This document shows positions 15,987 through 24,208 of a DNA stretch of 35,347 nt, in pieces. The notes beneath the pieces are model-generated. The model did no database searches and was not told where the DNA came from. It saw nothing but the letters and a program-made list of their open reading frames with translations. Source of the stretch: Streptomycetaceae bacterium. Lineage in GTDB: Bacteria > Actinomycetota > Actinomycetes > Nanopelagicales > Nanopelagicaceae. Every line of letters begins with the position of its first letter. The stretch's first letter is position 1. The stretch lies in contig JAIXTW010000007.1 of the NCBI GenBank assembly GCA_027483765.1, forward strand, positions 1-35,347. Direction: 5' to 3'. Both the position numbers and the translations under genes were made by a program.

Positions 15987-16015
15987 AGAATACGGCAAAG
16001 AGAAGACAGAAACAA
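15987..16015 (-). promoter_or_regulatory. Promoter of the TerC riboswitch transcript
   Basis: TTGTTT (16010-16015) and TATTCT (15987-15992) are separated by 17 bp on the minus strand. The expected start near 15980 coincides with the first bases of the riboswitch. Confidence 0.6.
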
Positions 16016-16017
16016 AG

Positions 16018-16023
16018 TAAAAT
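16018..16023 (+). promoter_or_regulatory. -10 box of leaderless AlkD promoter
   Basis: TAAAAT ends exactly 6 nt before the ATG at 16030. It overlaps the region of the divergent TerC promoter. Confidence 0.55.
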
Positions 16024-16029
16024 CGCTTC

Positions 16030-16713
16030 ATGGCGGGATTTAAAACGCAATGCGTGCAAGCGCTTACTGAGCAACTGCCGCGACTTGGTAATAAGAAGGT
16101 TGCATACGGGGCGCATGCCTATATGAAAGGCATCGCGCCTTTTCTTGGGGTACAGGCACCTGAACGTCGCAAACTCTTTAAAGAGATTTTTAAGACCTTG
16201 CCAATCCCTACATCAAATGAATTAGGACTTACCGCAAGAGCCCTCTGGAAATTACCAGAGCGCGAGTACCACTATGCCGCCTGCGATCTCATCGATTACT
16301 TCATTGATTGCGCCGATAAGAATTTCTTGGCAGATCATGTCGAATTCTTGATCACACAGAAATCATGGTGGGACACAATCGACACCTTGGGCTCTGTCGC
16401 CATCTCGCCATTGACTATCAAATATCCATCAGTAAAGCTGATGCGAAGTTGGAATAAGAGTTCAAATATGTGGCTCAACAGAGCTGCAATTCAACATCAG
16501 CGCGGTCGCAAATCTGAAACAGATATCGCCCTGCTCTTTGAATTCCTAGATGACCATGCTCATGAATCAGAGTTTTTTATCGCAAAGGCAATCGGTTGGG
16601 CGCTTCGCGATTTATCACGAATTGATAACAGGGCAGTTAAGAAATTCTTAGCAGATCATCCAGAGTTAAATCGAGTAGCGGTTCGCGAGGCGCTGAAATT
16701 AGGCTTCAAGTAA
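16030..16713 (+). CDS. AlkD-like DNA alkylation repair glycosylase
   Basis: This 227-aa HEAT-like repeat protein of the AlkD/AlkC family excises N3- and N7-alkylated purines without base flipping. Family blocks present are GVQAPERRKLFKEI near residues 38-51, REYHYAACDLIDYF, and WWDTIDTLGS with the active-site Trp/Asp. MWLNRAAIQHQ carries the conserved Arg, and FIAKAIGWALRDLSR follows. Length is normal. It is a single gene with its own leaderless-type promoter, unrelated to the iol operon that starts 76 nt later. Confidence 0.9.
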   Translation: MAGFKTQCVQALTEQLPRLGNKKVAYGAHAYMKGIAPFLGVQAPERRKLFKEIFKTLPIPTSNELGLTARALWKLPEREYHYAACDLIDYFIDCADKNFLADHVEFLITQKSWWDTIDTLGSVAISPLTIKYPSVKLMRSWNKSSNMWLNRAAIQHQRGRKSETDIALLFEFLDDHAHESEFFIAKAIGWALRDLSRIDNRAVKKFLADHPELNRVAVREALKLGFK

Positions 16714-16757
16714 CTTCTCTTTCATTTCCGAGACTTCCTATAGGTGCTCATTCGAAA

Positions 16758-16784
16758 TAGTATGTGACCCTGTCAATCGAGGAG
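16758..16784 (+). promoter_or_regulatory. Putative promoter and ribosome binding site of the iol operon
   Basis: TAGTAT (16758-16763) is a possible -10 with a short leader. The GAGGAG at 16779-16784 lies 5 nt before the iolA ATG, the strongest Shine-Dalgarno in the window. No convincing inverted-repeat operator and no local IolR regulator is seen. Confidence 0.45.
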
Positions 16785-16789
16785 AATGC

Positions 16790-18280
16790 ATGAGCGTCGT
16801 CGTAAACCATTGGATCAATGGCCGCGAATTTGTCAGCACTTCTGACCGCACCTCTCCTGTGTATGACCCAGCACTTGGTACCGAGACAAAACGTGTAGCT
16901 CTGGCAAACCAAGCAGAGATTTCGTTGGCGATTAAAGCTGCCAAAGATGCTTTCCCGGAATGGCGCGATACCTCCCTGGCTAAACGCCAACAGATCATTT
17001 TCACATTCCGCGAGTTACTCAATGCACGCAAAGATGAGCTTGCTGAAATCATTACTAGCGAACATGGCAAGGTGCTCTCTGATGCTCTCGGTGAAATCAC
17101 GCGTGGACAAGAAGTTGTCGAGTTTGCAGTCGGGATTCCTCATCTTCTAAAGGGCTACTACTCCGAGAATGTTTCCACCGGTGTTGATGTCTACTCGACA
17201 CGTCAACCACTCGGAGTCGTCGGAATCATCAGTCCATTTAATTTTCCAGTCATGGTTCCCATGTGGTTCTTTCCGATTGCTATCGCAGCGGGAAATACAG
17301 TCGTACTCAAGCCATCAGAGAAAGATCCGTCCGCTTCTATGTGGATTGCACAGCTGTGGAAGGATGCAGGGTTGCCTGATGGCGTATTCAATGTTCTGCA
17401 TGGCGACAAAGAGTCGGTCGATGGTCTGATTGATAGCAAAGATGTTGAGTCGATTTCGTTTGTGGGCTCCACTCCAATTGCGCAGTACATCTATGAGAAC
17501 TCTGCTAAACGCGGCAAGCGAGTACAAGCCCTCGGTGGAGCAAAGAATCACATGCTGGTCTTGCCCGATGCTGACCTTGAACTCGTTGCTGATTCAGCTA
17601 TCAACGCAGGTTTTGGCAGCGCCGGCGAGCGTTGCATGGCAATCTCGGTCGTTGTTGCCGTCGAACCCGTTGCCGATCAACTTATCGAGAAGATTGTTTC
17701 GCGCATGGGCAAACTTGTTACGGGCGACGGCCGACGTGGTTGCGATATGGGCCCACTTGTTACCGGCGAACACCGCGACAAAGTTGCTTCATATATTGCA
17801 ATCGCCGAAGCAGATGGCGCCACGGTTGTTGTCGATGGTCGCAACCCACAGGTCAATGGCGAAGCTGGTGGATTCTGGTTAGGACCTACTCTGATTGATC
17901 GGGTACCCACAACGTCAAAGGTTTACACCGAAGAAATCTTCGGACCTGTCCTCTCTATAGTGCGCGTAAAGAGCTTTGATGAGGGCGTTGCGCTCATAAA
18001 TAGTGGTGCCTTCGGAAATGGCACGGCAATCTTTACCAACGATGGTGGCGCTGCCCGTAGATTCCAAAATGAAATCGAGGTGGGAATGATTGGAATCAAT
18101 GTTCCAATTCCTGTGCCTGTTGCCTATTACTCATTCGGAGGCTGGAAGAACTCACTCTTCGGCGATACCAAAGCACATGGCACAGAAGGTGTGCACTTCT
18201 TTACGCGCGGCAAAGCAATTACATCTAGATGGCTTGATCCAAGCCACGGTGGAATCAATTTAGGTTTCCCACAGAATTAA
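16790..18280 (+). CDS. iolA: Methylmalonate/malonate-semialdehyde dehydrogenase (CoA-acylating)
   Basis: This 496-aa member of the ALDH superfamily, MmsA/IolA subgroup, converts malonate semialdehyde (or methylmalonate semialdehyde) plus CoA to acetyl-CoA (or propionyl-CoA) and CO2. The oxyanion Asn is in SPFNFPVMVPMWF (N151 or next to it), and the catalytic Cys C282 lies in FGSAGERCMAISVVV. The C-terminus VPVAYYSFGGWKNSLFGD is typical of MmsA. It is the first gene of the inositol operon and its last catabolic step. It could also serve valine degradation. Confidence 0.93.
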   Translation: MSVVVNHWINGREFVSTSDRTSPVYDPALGTETKRVALANQAEISLAIKAAKDAFPEWRDTSLAKRQQIIFTFRELLNARKDELAEIITSEHGKVLSDALGEITRGQEVVEFAVGIPHLLKGYYSENVSTGVDVYSTRQPLGVVGIISPFNFPVMVPMWFFPIAIAAGNTVVLKPSEKDPSASMWIAQLWKDAGLPDGVFNVLHGDKESVDGLIDSKDVESISFVGSTPIAQYIYENSAKRGKRVQALGGAKNHMLVLPDADLELVADSAINAGFGSAGERCMAISVVVAVEPVADQLIEKIVSRMGKLVTGDGRRGCDMGPLVTGEHRDKVASYIAIAEADGATVVVDGRNPQVNGEAGGFWLGPTLIDRVPTTSKVYTEEIFGPVLSIVRVKSFDEGVALINSGAFGNGTAIFTNDGGAARRFQNEIEVGMIGINVPIPVPVAYYSFGGWKNSLFGDTKAHGTEGVHFFTRGKAITSRWLDPSHGGINLGFPQN

Positions 18281-18291
18281 ATTACTCATTC

Positions 18292-19203
18292 ATGACTACT
18301 ACACAGAGCCGCTGGTACTTTAAAAAGGGAGAACTTGCGCAGGGCTCGTGGGATATTCACCTTGATCCAGCGAACCCTCCCACCACAGATTGGGCATTTA
18401 CTGGTCTACGCGTTGGCACTCTTGTGGCAGGTGCAACTCTTGAAATACCCGCAGATCACAACGAGCGAGTTATTTTTATCTTGCAGGGTGAAGAAATCAC
18501 TGTTCAATACACACACGCTGGTGAAGTGATTTCACAGAAGTTGCACGGAAGAAAATCTGTCTTTCATGGTCCCGCAGATGTCTTGTATCTATCCATAAAT
18601 ACTTCTGCCATCATCACAGGTGTAGGACGCATTGCAGTCGGTGAAGCACCGGCAACGCAGGTAAAACCCGCAAAGTACACACCGAAAGCGGAAGTACCAG
18701 TACAGATGCGCGGTGCGGGGCGCGAAACAAGGCAAGTACATAACTTTGGTATGCCTGAGACGTTAGATGCTGATCGCTTAATTGTTTGCGAAGTCATTGT
18801 GCCTGCTGGTAATTGGTCTGGTGCGCCATCGCATAAACATGATCACTATCTGCCAGGAAAAGAATCAAACCTTGAGGAAATTTATTACTTCGAATCTGCA
18901 GTCACTCGCGGTGCAGGTGCAATAAAGGATGCAACGCCATTTGGTTATTTTCGCGGATATGCATCAGATGCTCGCCCATACGATGTTGCCGAAGAGATTC
19001 ATGCAGGTGATGTGGCCCTTGTTCCTTATGGTTGGCATGGACCGGCGGCGGCTGGCCCTGGTTATGACCTCTACTTCTTTAACGTCATGGCTGGTCCTGA
19101 TCCAGATCGCACGTGGAATGCAACAGATGACCCGCACCAAGCTTGGATCCGAGATAGTTGGCAGAATCAGCAGCCTGACCCACGATTGCCATACGGAGAG
19201 TAG
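18292..19203 (+). CDS. iolB: 5-deoxy-glucuronate isomerase
   Basis: This 303-aa bicupin of the KduI/IolB family converts 5-deoxy-D-glucuronate to 2-deoxy-5-keto-D-gluconate. The N-terminus reads GSWDIHLDPANPP...TDWAFTGLRV. The metal site lies in the second cupin: SHKHDHYLPGKESNLEEIYYFE gives the two His and the Glu, and the last His is in VALVPYGWHGPAAAGPGYDLYFFNVMAGP. It follows iolA by 11 nt. No good ribosome binding site precedes the ATG, so translation may depend on coupling. Confidence 0.94.
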   Translation: MTTTQSRWYFKKGELAQGSWDIHLDPANPPTTDWAFTGLRVGTLVAGATLEIPADHNERVIFILQGEEITVQYTHAGEVISQKLHGRKSVFHGPADVLYLSINTSAIITGVGRIAVGEAPATQVKPAKYTPKAEVPVQMRGAGRETRQVHNFGMPETLDADRLIVCEVIVPAGNWSGAPSHKHDHYLPGKESNLEEIYYFESAVTRGAGAIKDATPFGYFRGYASDARPYDVAEEIHAGDVALVPYGWHGPAAAGPGYDLYFFNVMAGPDPDRTWNATDDPHQAWIRDSWQNQQPDPRLPYGE

Positions 19204-19209
19204 ATAGAG

Positions 19210-21123
19210 ATGACAACAAGAAGAATGACTGTGGGCCAAGCTGTTGTTGAATTTTTAGCTCACCAATACACAGTCGATGGCAACCATCGCGAACGCACCA
19301 TTCCTGGAATCTTCGGAATATTCGGCCATGGAAATGTCGCCGGCATCGGTCAAGCGCTCAAGCAATTCTCACTAGAAAATCCATCGCTTATGCCGTACCA
19401 CCAAGCACGTAACGAACAAGCGATGGTGCACGAATCATCAGCTTTTGCTCGCATGAAAAGACGACGCGCAACATTTGCCTGTACCGCTTCTGTTGGCCCA
19501 GGTGCCACAAATATGCTCACGGGCGCAGCCGTTGCTACAACTAATCGATTGCCGGTGCTTCTTTTGCCATCGGATACATTTGCTAATCGCGCAGCAGATC
19601 CAGTTTTGCAACAGTTAGAAGTTCCGCACGATGCAACGCTGTCAGTAAATGATGCATTTAAGCCACTCTCTCGATTCTTTGATCGCGTGCAACGTCCAGA
19701 ACAGTTGTATTCAGCTCTGCTTAGCGCCATGCGTGTGCTCAACGATCCAGTGGAAACTGGCGCGGTCACCATCGCACTTCCTGAAGATGTACAGGCCGAA
19801 ATGATTGATGTCCCAGCAGAGTTCTTAGCCGATCGCGAATGGCATATTCGCAGGCCACGTCCCGATGCCGGGCTCACCAAAGAAGTTGCTCGTATCATTC
19901 GCGCTTCTAAGAATCCGATGATTATCGCTGGTGGTGGAGTTGTTTACTCAGATGCGCATGCTGCATTGAAGAATTTGGTTGAACTCACCGGTATTCCAGT
20001 CGGAGTTTCACAGGCAGGAACCGGATCGCTTAATTGGGATCATCCGCAAAACTTAGGTTCCGTGGGAGCTACTGGCACAACTGCCGCTAATCGCATCGCA
20101 GCTAAAGCCGACCTCATCATTGGAATCGGCACTCGCTACAGCGATTTCACCACCGCAAGTCGTTCTGCTTTCCAGAACCCGAACGTTCGTTTTATCAATA
20201 TAAATATTGCATCCTTTGATGCCTTCAAGCATGGCAGCGCGCTTCCAGTGGTAGCCGATGCGCGAGAAACTCTTACTGAGCTCATTGGTGATCTGCCGGG
20301 TTATTCAGTCAGCACCGATTTCGCAGCGCAGATTAAAGAAGAGAAAGAGAAATGGGATTCAGTAGTGGATGCCGCTTTCGTGGATCAAAAGCGAGCACGA
20401 CCAAGTCAGACCGAGATTATTCATGCGGTGCAATCAGCATCTGATGCCAACGACACAGTTATTTGCGCCGCTGGTTCATTACCGGGTGATCTTCACAAAC
20501 TCTGGCGCGTGCGTTCGCCTATGGGTTATCACGTTGAATATGCCTTTAGCTGTATGGGATATGAGATCGCGGCTGGTATTGGAGCTGCCCGCGCCGGTGC
20601 AACACCGATTGTGATGGTCGGCGACGGTTCGTACCTCATGATGCATACCGAGATTGTCTCGGCCGTTGCCGAAGGAATTAAATTCATTATTGTGCTTATT
20701 CAAAATCACGGTTACGCATCGATTGGTCATCTTTCCGAGACTATCGGTTCGCAGCGTTACGGAACTCAGTATCGTTTCCGCTCTGAAGCTGGAAACAATT
20801 TCGAGGCAGGTGAGATCTTGCCGGTTGATCTAGCGGCAAATGCAGCAAGTCTGGGTATCGATGTCATTCGCATTGAGGAAAGTACAGATGCAATCGCAGA
20901 TTTACATAAAGCGGTCAAGCAGGCAAAGAGCTCTAAGAACGCGACTTTGATTCACATCAATAGTGATCCACTTCTGTATTCTCCAAGTGGCGAAGGATGG
21001 TGGGATGTACCTATCGCACAGGTTTCAACGATGCCCAGCACACAGCAAGCACTAAAAAATTACCAAGAAGCAATTAAGCAACAACGCCCATTGCTCGGCA
21101 ATGGCGCCAAAGATCGGGAATAG
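19210..21123 (+). CDS. iolD: 3D-(3,5/4)-trihydroxycyclohexane-1,2-dione acylhydrolase
   Basis: This 637-aa thiamine-diphosphate enzyme opens the carbocyclic ring of diketo-inositol to give 5-deoxy-glucuronate. The N-terminal Pyr domain has the catalytic Glu in QARNEQAMVHE followed by FACTASVGPGATNM. The central domain has NPMIIAGGGVVYSDA. The C-terminal PP domain has the Mg/ThDP motif from GDGSYLMMHTE to the N of IQNHGYASIG. Length and order match IolD. It lies between iolB and the TIM-barrel gene with spacers under 10 nt, so they are one transcript. This gene makes the inositol assignment of the operon firm. Confidence 0.95.
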   Translation: MTTRRMTVGQAVVEFLAHQYTVDGNHRERTIPGIFGIFGHGNVAGIGQALKQFSLENPSLMPYHQARNEQAMVHESSAFARMKRRRATFACTASVGPGATNMLTGAAVATTNRLPVLLLPSDTFANRAADPVLQQLEVPHDATLSVNDAFKPLSRFFDRVQRPEQLYSALLSAMRVLNDPVETGAVTIALPEDVQAEMIDVPAEFLADREWHIRRPRPDAGLTKEVARIIRASKNPMIIAGGGVVYSDAHAALKNLVELTGIPVGVSQAGTGSLNWDHPQNLGSVGATGTTAANRIAAKADLIIGIGTRYSDFTTASRSAFQNPNVRFININIASFDAFKHGSALPVVADARETLTELIGDLPGYSVSTDFAAQIKEEKEKWDSVVDAAFVDQKRARPSQTEIIHAVQSASDANDTVICAAGSLPGDLHKLWRVRSPMGYHVEYAFSCMGYEIAAGIGAARAGATPIVMVGDGSYLMMHTEIVSAVAEGIKFIIVLIQNHGYASIGHLSETIGSQRYGTQYRFRSEAGNNFEAGEILPVDLAANAASLGIDVIRIEESTDAIADLHKAVKQAKSSKNATLIHINSDPLLYSPSGEGWWDVPIAQVSTMPSTQQALKNYQEAIKQQRPLLGNGAKDRE

Positions 21124-21132
21124 GGACATCAC

Positions 21133-22047
21133 ATGACAAATCAAATCCGCGTAGGTACAGCTCCTGACTCTTGGGGAGTCTGGTTTCCCAACGAACCGCA
21201 CCAAGTCCCCTGGAACCGCTTTCTCGATGAGGCGGTAGAGGCTGGGTATCACTGGATTGAACTCGGTCCCTATGGATATTTACCGACCGATCCCAAGCAA
21301 CTTGAAGATGAATTAGGTAAGCGCAATTTAGAGATGACAGCCGGAACGGTATTTACTGGTTTCCATAAAGAAGATGAGAGCCAATGGCAACGCGCATGGG
21401 ATCAAGCACTCGCTGTTGCAACCTTGGTCTCAAAGTTAGGCGTTGAACATCTGGTTGTTATTCCTGATTTGTGGCGTGATGATAAAACTGGTCAAGCCCG
21501 CGAATCTCGCACACTTACTAATGAACAATGGAAGCGACTAGCTGCCGGCCATGACAAGCTCGGTAAAGCGCTGCTGGAGGAGTTTGGCATTCATCAGCAA
21601 TTCCACTCACATGCAGATAGCCATATTGGTACCTATCAAGAGGTGGAACGCCTACTGCAAGAGACGGATAAGAAGTACACCAACCTATGTCTAGATACCG
21701 GTCACTTTGCCTACTATCTTGGCGACAATATCAAGATGATGAATGCATATCCTGAGCGCATCGGTTACTTGCACCTTAAGCAGGTGCATCCAGATATTTT
21801 GGCTGATACGTTGAAGAATGATCTTCCATTTGTTGATGCGGTATCAAAAGGTGTGATGACAGAGCCTGGCTTTGAAGGGGTACCTAAATTTGCACCGATT
21901 ATTGAACGTGCACTTGAAATTAACCCTGACATCTTTGCAATCATTGAACAAGATATGTATGGCTGCCCGGTTGATATGCCATTTCCCATTGCGCAAAGAA
22001 CTCGCGAGCATATCTTGGCTGCTACCCGCGCAGCACGCGTTAAGTAA
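21133..22047 (+). CDS. IolE/IolH-like TIM-barrel protein, probable inosose dehydratase
   Basis: This 304-aa xylose-isomerase-like TIM barrel (sugar phosphate isomerase/epimerase superfamily) begins VGTAPDSWGVWFP...QVPWNRFLDEAVEAGYHWIELGPYGYLP. Metal-site candidates are QQFHSHADSHIG, CLDTGHFAYYLGD, YLHLKQVHPD and IIEQDMY. IolE dehydrates 2-keto-myo-inositol to the diketone used by IolD, and IolH, of unknown role, has the same fold. The operon has no other candidate for the dehydratase step, so I favour IolE function by context. A good AGGGAC ribosome binding site precedes it. Confidence 0.75.
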   Translation: MTNQIRVGTAPDSWGVWFPNEPHQVPWNRFLDEAVEAGYHWIELGPYGYLPTDPKQLEDELGKRNLEMTAGTVFTGFHKEDESQWQRAWDQALAVATLVSKLGVEHLVVIPDLWRDDKTGQARESRTLTNEQWKRLAAGHDKLGKALLEEFGIHQQFHSHADSHIGTYQEVERLLQETDKKYTNLCLDTGHFAYYLGDNIKMMNAYPERIGYLHLKQVHPDILADTLKNDLPFVDAVSKGVMTEPGFEGVPKFAPIIERALEINPDIFAIIEQDMYGCPVDMPFPIAQRTREHILAATRAARVK

Positions 22048-22073
22048 TTTCATACCAATACATAGGAGCCCCG

Positions 22074-23150
22074 ATGACAACTTCACCTTTTCTCTATATG
22101 AAAGAGAACTCACCCACAGTTCTGTGGAATGACTCGGCAGATCCAAAGGAGCTCACCGATGCGCTCTCATGGGGAATCGTTGGTGCCACGTGTAATCCGG
22201 TAATTGCGCTCAGCGCGTTGAAGGCTGATAAAGATTATTGGACCGGTCAGATAAAGAAATATGCAGCATCACATCCCATCGCCACCGAAGATGAAATTGG
22301 CTGGGCGATGGTGAAAGAACTTTCCATCAACGCGGCAAAGCTCTTAGAAGGCGAATTTGAAAAGCACAACGGGCGCAACGGACGACTCTCGATTCAGACT
22401 GATCCACGTAACTTTCGCAATACCGGGGCCCTCGCTTCACAAGCAGTGGAATTTTCGAAGTTGGCCAAGAACATTATTGTGAAAATCCCGGTAACGACTG
22501 AGGCAATTGCAGCATTCGAGGAAGCGACCTACCAAGGCGTCAGTCTTAATGCCACTGTTTCCTTCTCAGTTGCGCAGACAATTGCAGTTGCCGAAGCAGT
22601 TGAACGCGGGCTCAAGCGACGCGAGGCAGAAGGTCTTGATATCTCTCAGATGGGACCTGTCTGCACCATCATGGTTGGTCGGGTTGATGATTGGGTAAAG
22701 GTTTCGGCCGAAAAATCTAGCGCTGCGATTGATCCAGGAATTATGGAATGGGCTGGCGTTGCCGTATTTCGTCACGCTCACAAGATTTACCAAGAGCGCG
22801 GATATCGCACTCGTTTACTCTCAGCTGCATTTCGCAATCACATGCACTGGAGTGAAATTTTGGGTGGAGACTCCGTTATCTCACCTCCCTACGCCTGGCA
22901 GGTTCGCATTAATAAATCAGGGATAAAGCCAAATCTCAATAGCGTCAATGAACCCGTTGCCTCTCATATTCTCGAGCCGTTGCTTGAACATCTTCCTGAA
23001 TTTAGAAAAATGTACGACGTGGATGGACTTAAAGTTGAAGAGTTTACAAACTTTGGTGCAACCCTTCGCACGCTTCGTGGATTCTTGCAATCAGTCAACG
23101 ATCTCGAATCATTTGTCCGTGATGTCACCGTTCCTAATCCGGACAAGTAG
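22074..23150 (+). CDS. Transaldolase-family protein in the iol operon
   Basis: This 358-aa class I Schiff-base aldolase-type barrel has transaldolase landmarks in order. LWNDSADPKEL comes first, then VGATCNPVIAL (the TSNP-like motif) at about residues 37-45 and GRLSIQTDPR at 103-112. The presumed catalytic K137 is in IIVKIPVT, and GVSLNATVSFSVAQ follows. Transaldolases normally move a dihydroxyacetone unit. Here, inside an inositol operon that lacks IolJ, it could cleave 2-deoxy-5-keto-gluconate (6-phosphate) to malonate semialdehyde; that is inference. An ordinary pentose-phosphate role is the alternative, as zwf/gnd/pgl are in the same window. AGGAG precedes the ATG. Confidence 0.8.
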   Translation: MTTSPFLYMKENSPTVLWNDSADPKELTDALSWGIVGATCNPVIALSALKADKDYWTGQIKKYAASHPIATEDEIGWAMVKELSINAAKLLEGEFEKHNGRNGRLSIQTDPRNFRNTGALASQAVEFSKLAKNIIVKIPVTTEAIAAFEEATYQGVSLNATVSFSVAQTIAVAEAVERGLKRREAEGLDISQMGPVCTIMVGRVDDWVKVSAEKSSAAIDPGIMEWAGVAVFRHAHKIYQERGYRTRLLSAAFRNHMHWSEILGGDSVISPPYAWQVRINKSGIKPNLNSVNEPVASHILEPLLEHLPEFRKMYDVDGLKVEEFTNFGATLRTLRGFLQSVNDLESFVRDVTVPNPDK

Positions 23151-23165
23151 AGATAAGTTAGCGCG

Positions 23166-24188
23166 ATGACAACACTTCCAAAGCCGCATCTATTTCGCCC
23201 AGAAGATTCCAAGCCGCTACGATGGGGAATCTTTGGTGCTGGTTGGATAGCCGAACAGATGATCAAGACTGCTCAAAAGAATTCGCAGCAGAACTTTGTA
23301 GCCGTTGCATCTCGTACTCCGGGTAGGGCCGAAGCGTTTGCAAAAACTTTTAGCGTTGCGCATTCCTATGACTCGTATGAAGAGCTAGCGGCACGTTCAG
23401 ATATCGATGCGATTTATATAGCAACCCTGCCTTCGGATCGGCTTGAGGTCGCACTCATTGCCATCAACGCAGGCAAGCATGTCTTGATTGAGAAACCAAT
23501 CACGATGGATCTTGGTGAGGCTGAGCAAATTTATGCCGCTGCGAAATCAAAGAAGGTTCTTGCTGTTGAGGCGATGTGGACTCGCTTCTTGCCTCACATG
23601 GATATTGCGCGACAGTTAGTTGCCGATGGCGCTATCGGAGAAGTTGAGCTCGTTGTCTCCACCTTCTGCCAAGCAAACCTCGGCGTTCCTCGACTCTTTA
23701 CACTCGGTGGCGGCAATCCAATTATTGATATGGGTATCTACCCGATTGCACTCTCGCAGCAATTCTTAGGTGATCCCAATGAAATTCATGGCTTTGGGAA
23801 ATTACATCCCAATCAAATTGATGAAGAGACACATACCTTCATGAGATTCGACAGTGGGGCGCGTTCTAACTTTGTACTCTCTGCTCGAACTGCAATTCCG
23901 ATAACAGCAGCGATTTCAGGCCCCAAGGGCAGCATCTCCTTTGGAGCGCCCTGGTTTACCTCCTCATCGGTAACGCTCAATGGAAATGGTCTCTATGAGC
24001 CACTTGCAACTTGGAAAGATGAATCAGGTCTGACTGAACATATTGGACTGGTTCATCAGGTCAACGCGTTTGCACAGTATGTTGAGCAGGGCCTCTTAGA
24101 AGCTCCGTTATATACACACCAGCAATCACTTGCCAATATCAAGACTGCAATCACCATTGGTTCACAAATTGGGACTCGATTCAAATAG
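23166..24188 (+). CDS. Gfo/Idh/MocA oxidoreductase, dihydrodiol-dehydrogenase-like
   Basis: This 340-aa NAD(P)-dependent sugar-type oxidoreductase has an N-terminal Rossmann motif IFGAGWIAEQM near residues 20-30. The EKPITMD motif holds the conserved Lys near residue 113. The run EAMWTRFLPHM followed by GGNPIIDMGIYPI marks the dimeric dihydrodiol-dehydrogenase / xylose-dehydrogenase branch rather than IolG. In this operon it could oxidise an inositol isomer or a keto intermediate. It starts 15 nt after the transaldolase stop. The substrate is unknown. Confidence 0.87.
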   Translation: MTTLPKPHLFRPEDSKPLRWGIFGAGWIAEQMIKTAQKNSQQNFVAVASRTPGRAEAFAKTFSVAHSYDSYEELAARSDIDAIYIATLPSDRLEVALIAINAGKHVLIEKPITMDLGEAEQIYAAAKSKKVLAVEAMWTRFLPHMDIARQLVADGAIGEVELVVSTFCQANLGVPRLFTLGGGNPIIDMGIYPIALSQQFLGDPNEIHGFGKLHPNQIDEETHTFMRFDSGARSNFVLSARTAIPITAAISGPKGSISFGAPWFTSSSVTLNGNGLYEPLATWKDESGLTEHIGLVHQVNAFAQYVEQGLLEAPLYTHQQSLANIKTAITIGSQIGTRFK

Positions 24189-24208
24189 AGAGAAACAGGA
24201 ATACATTC

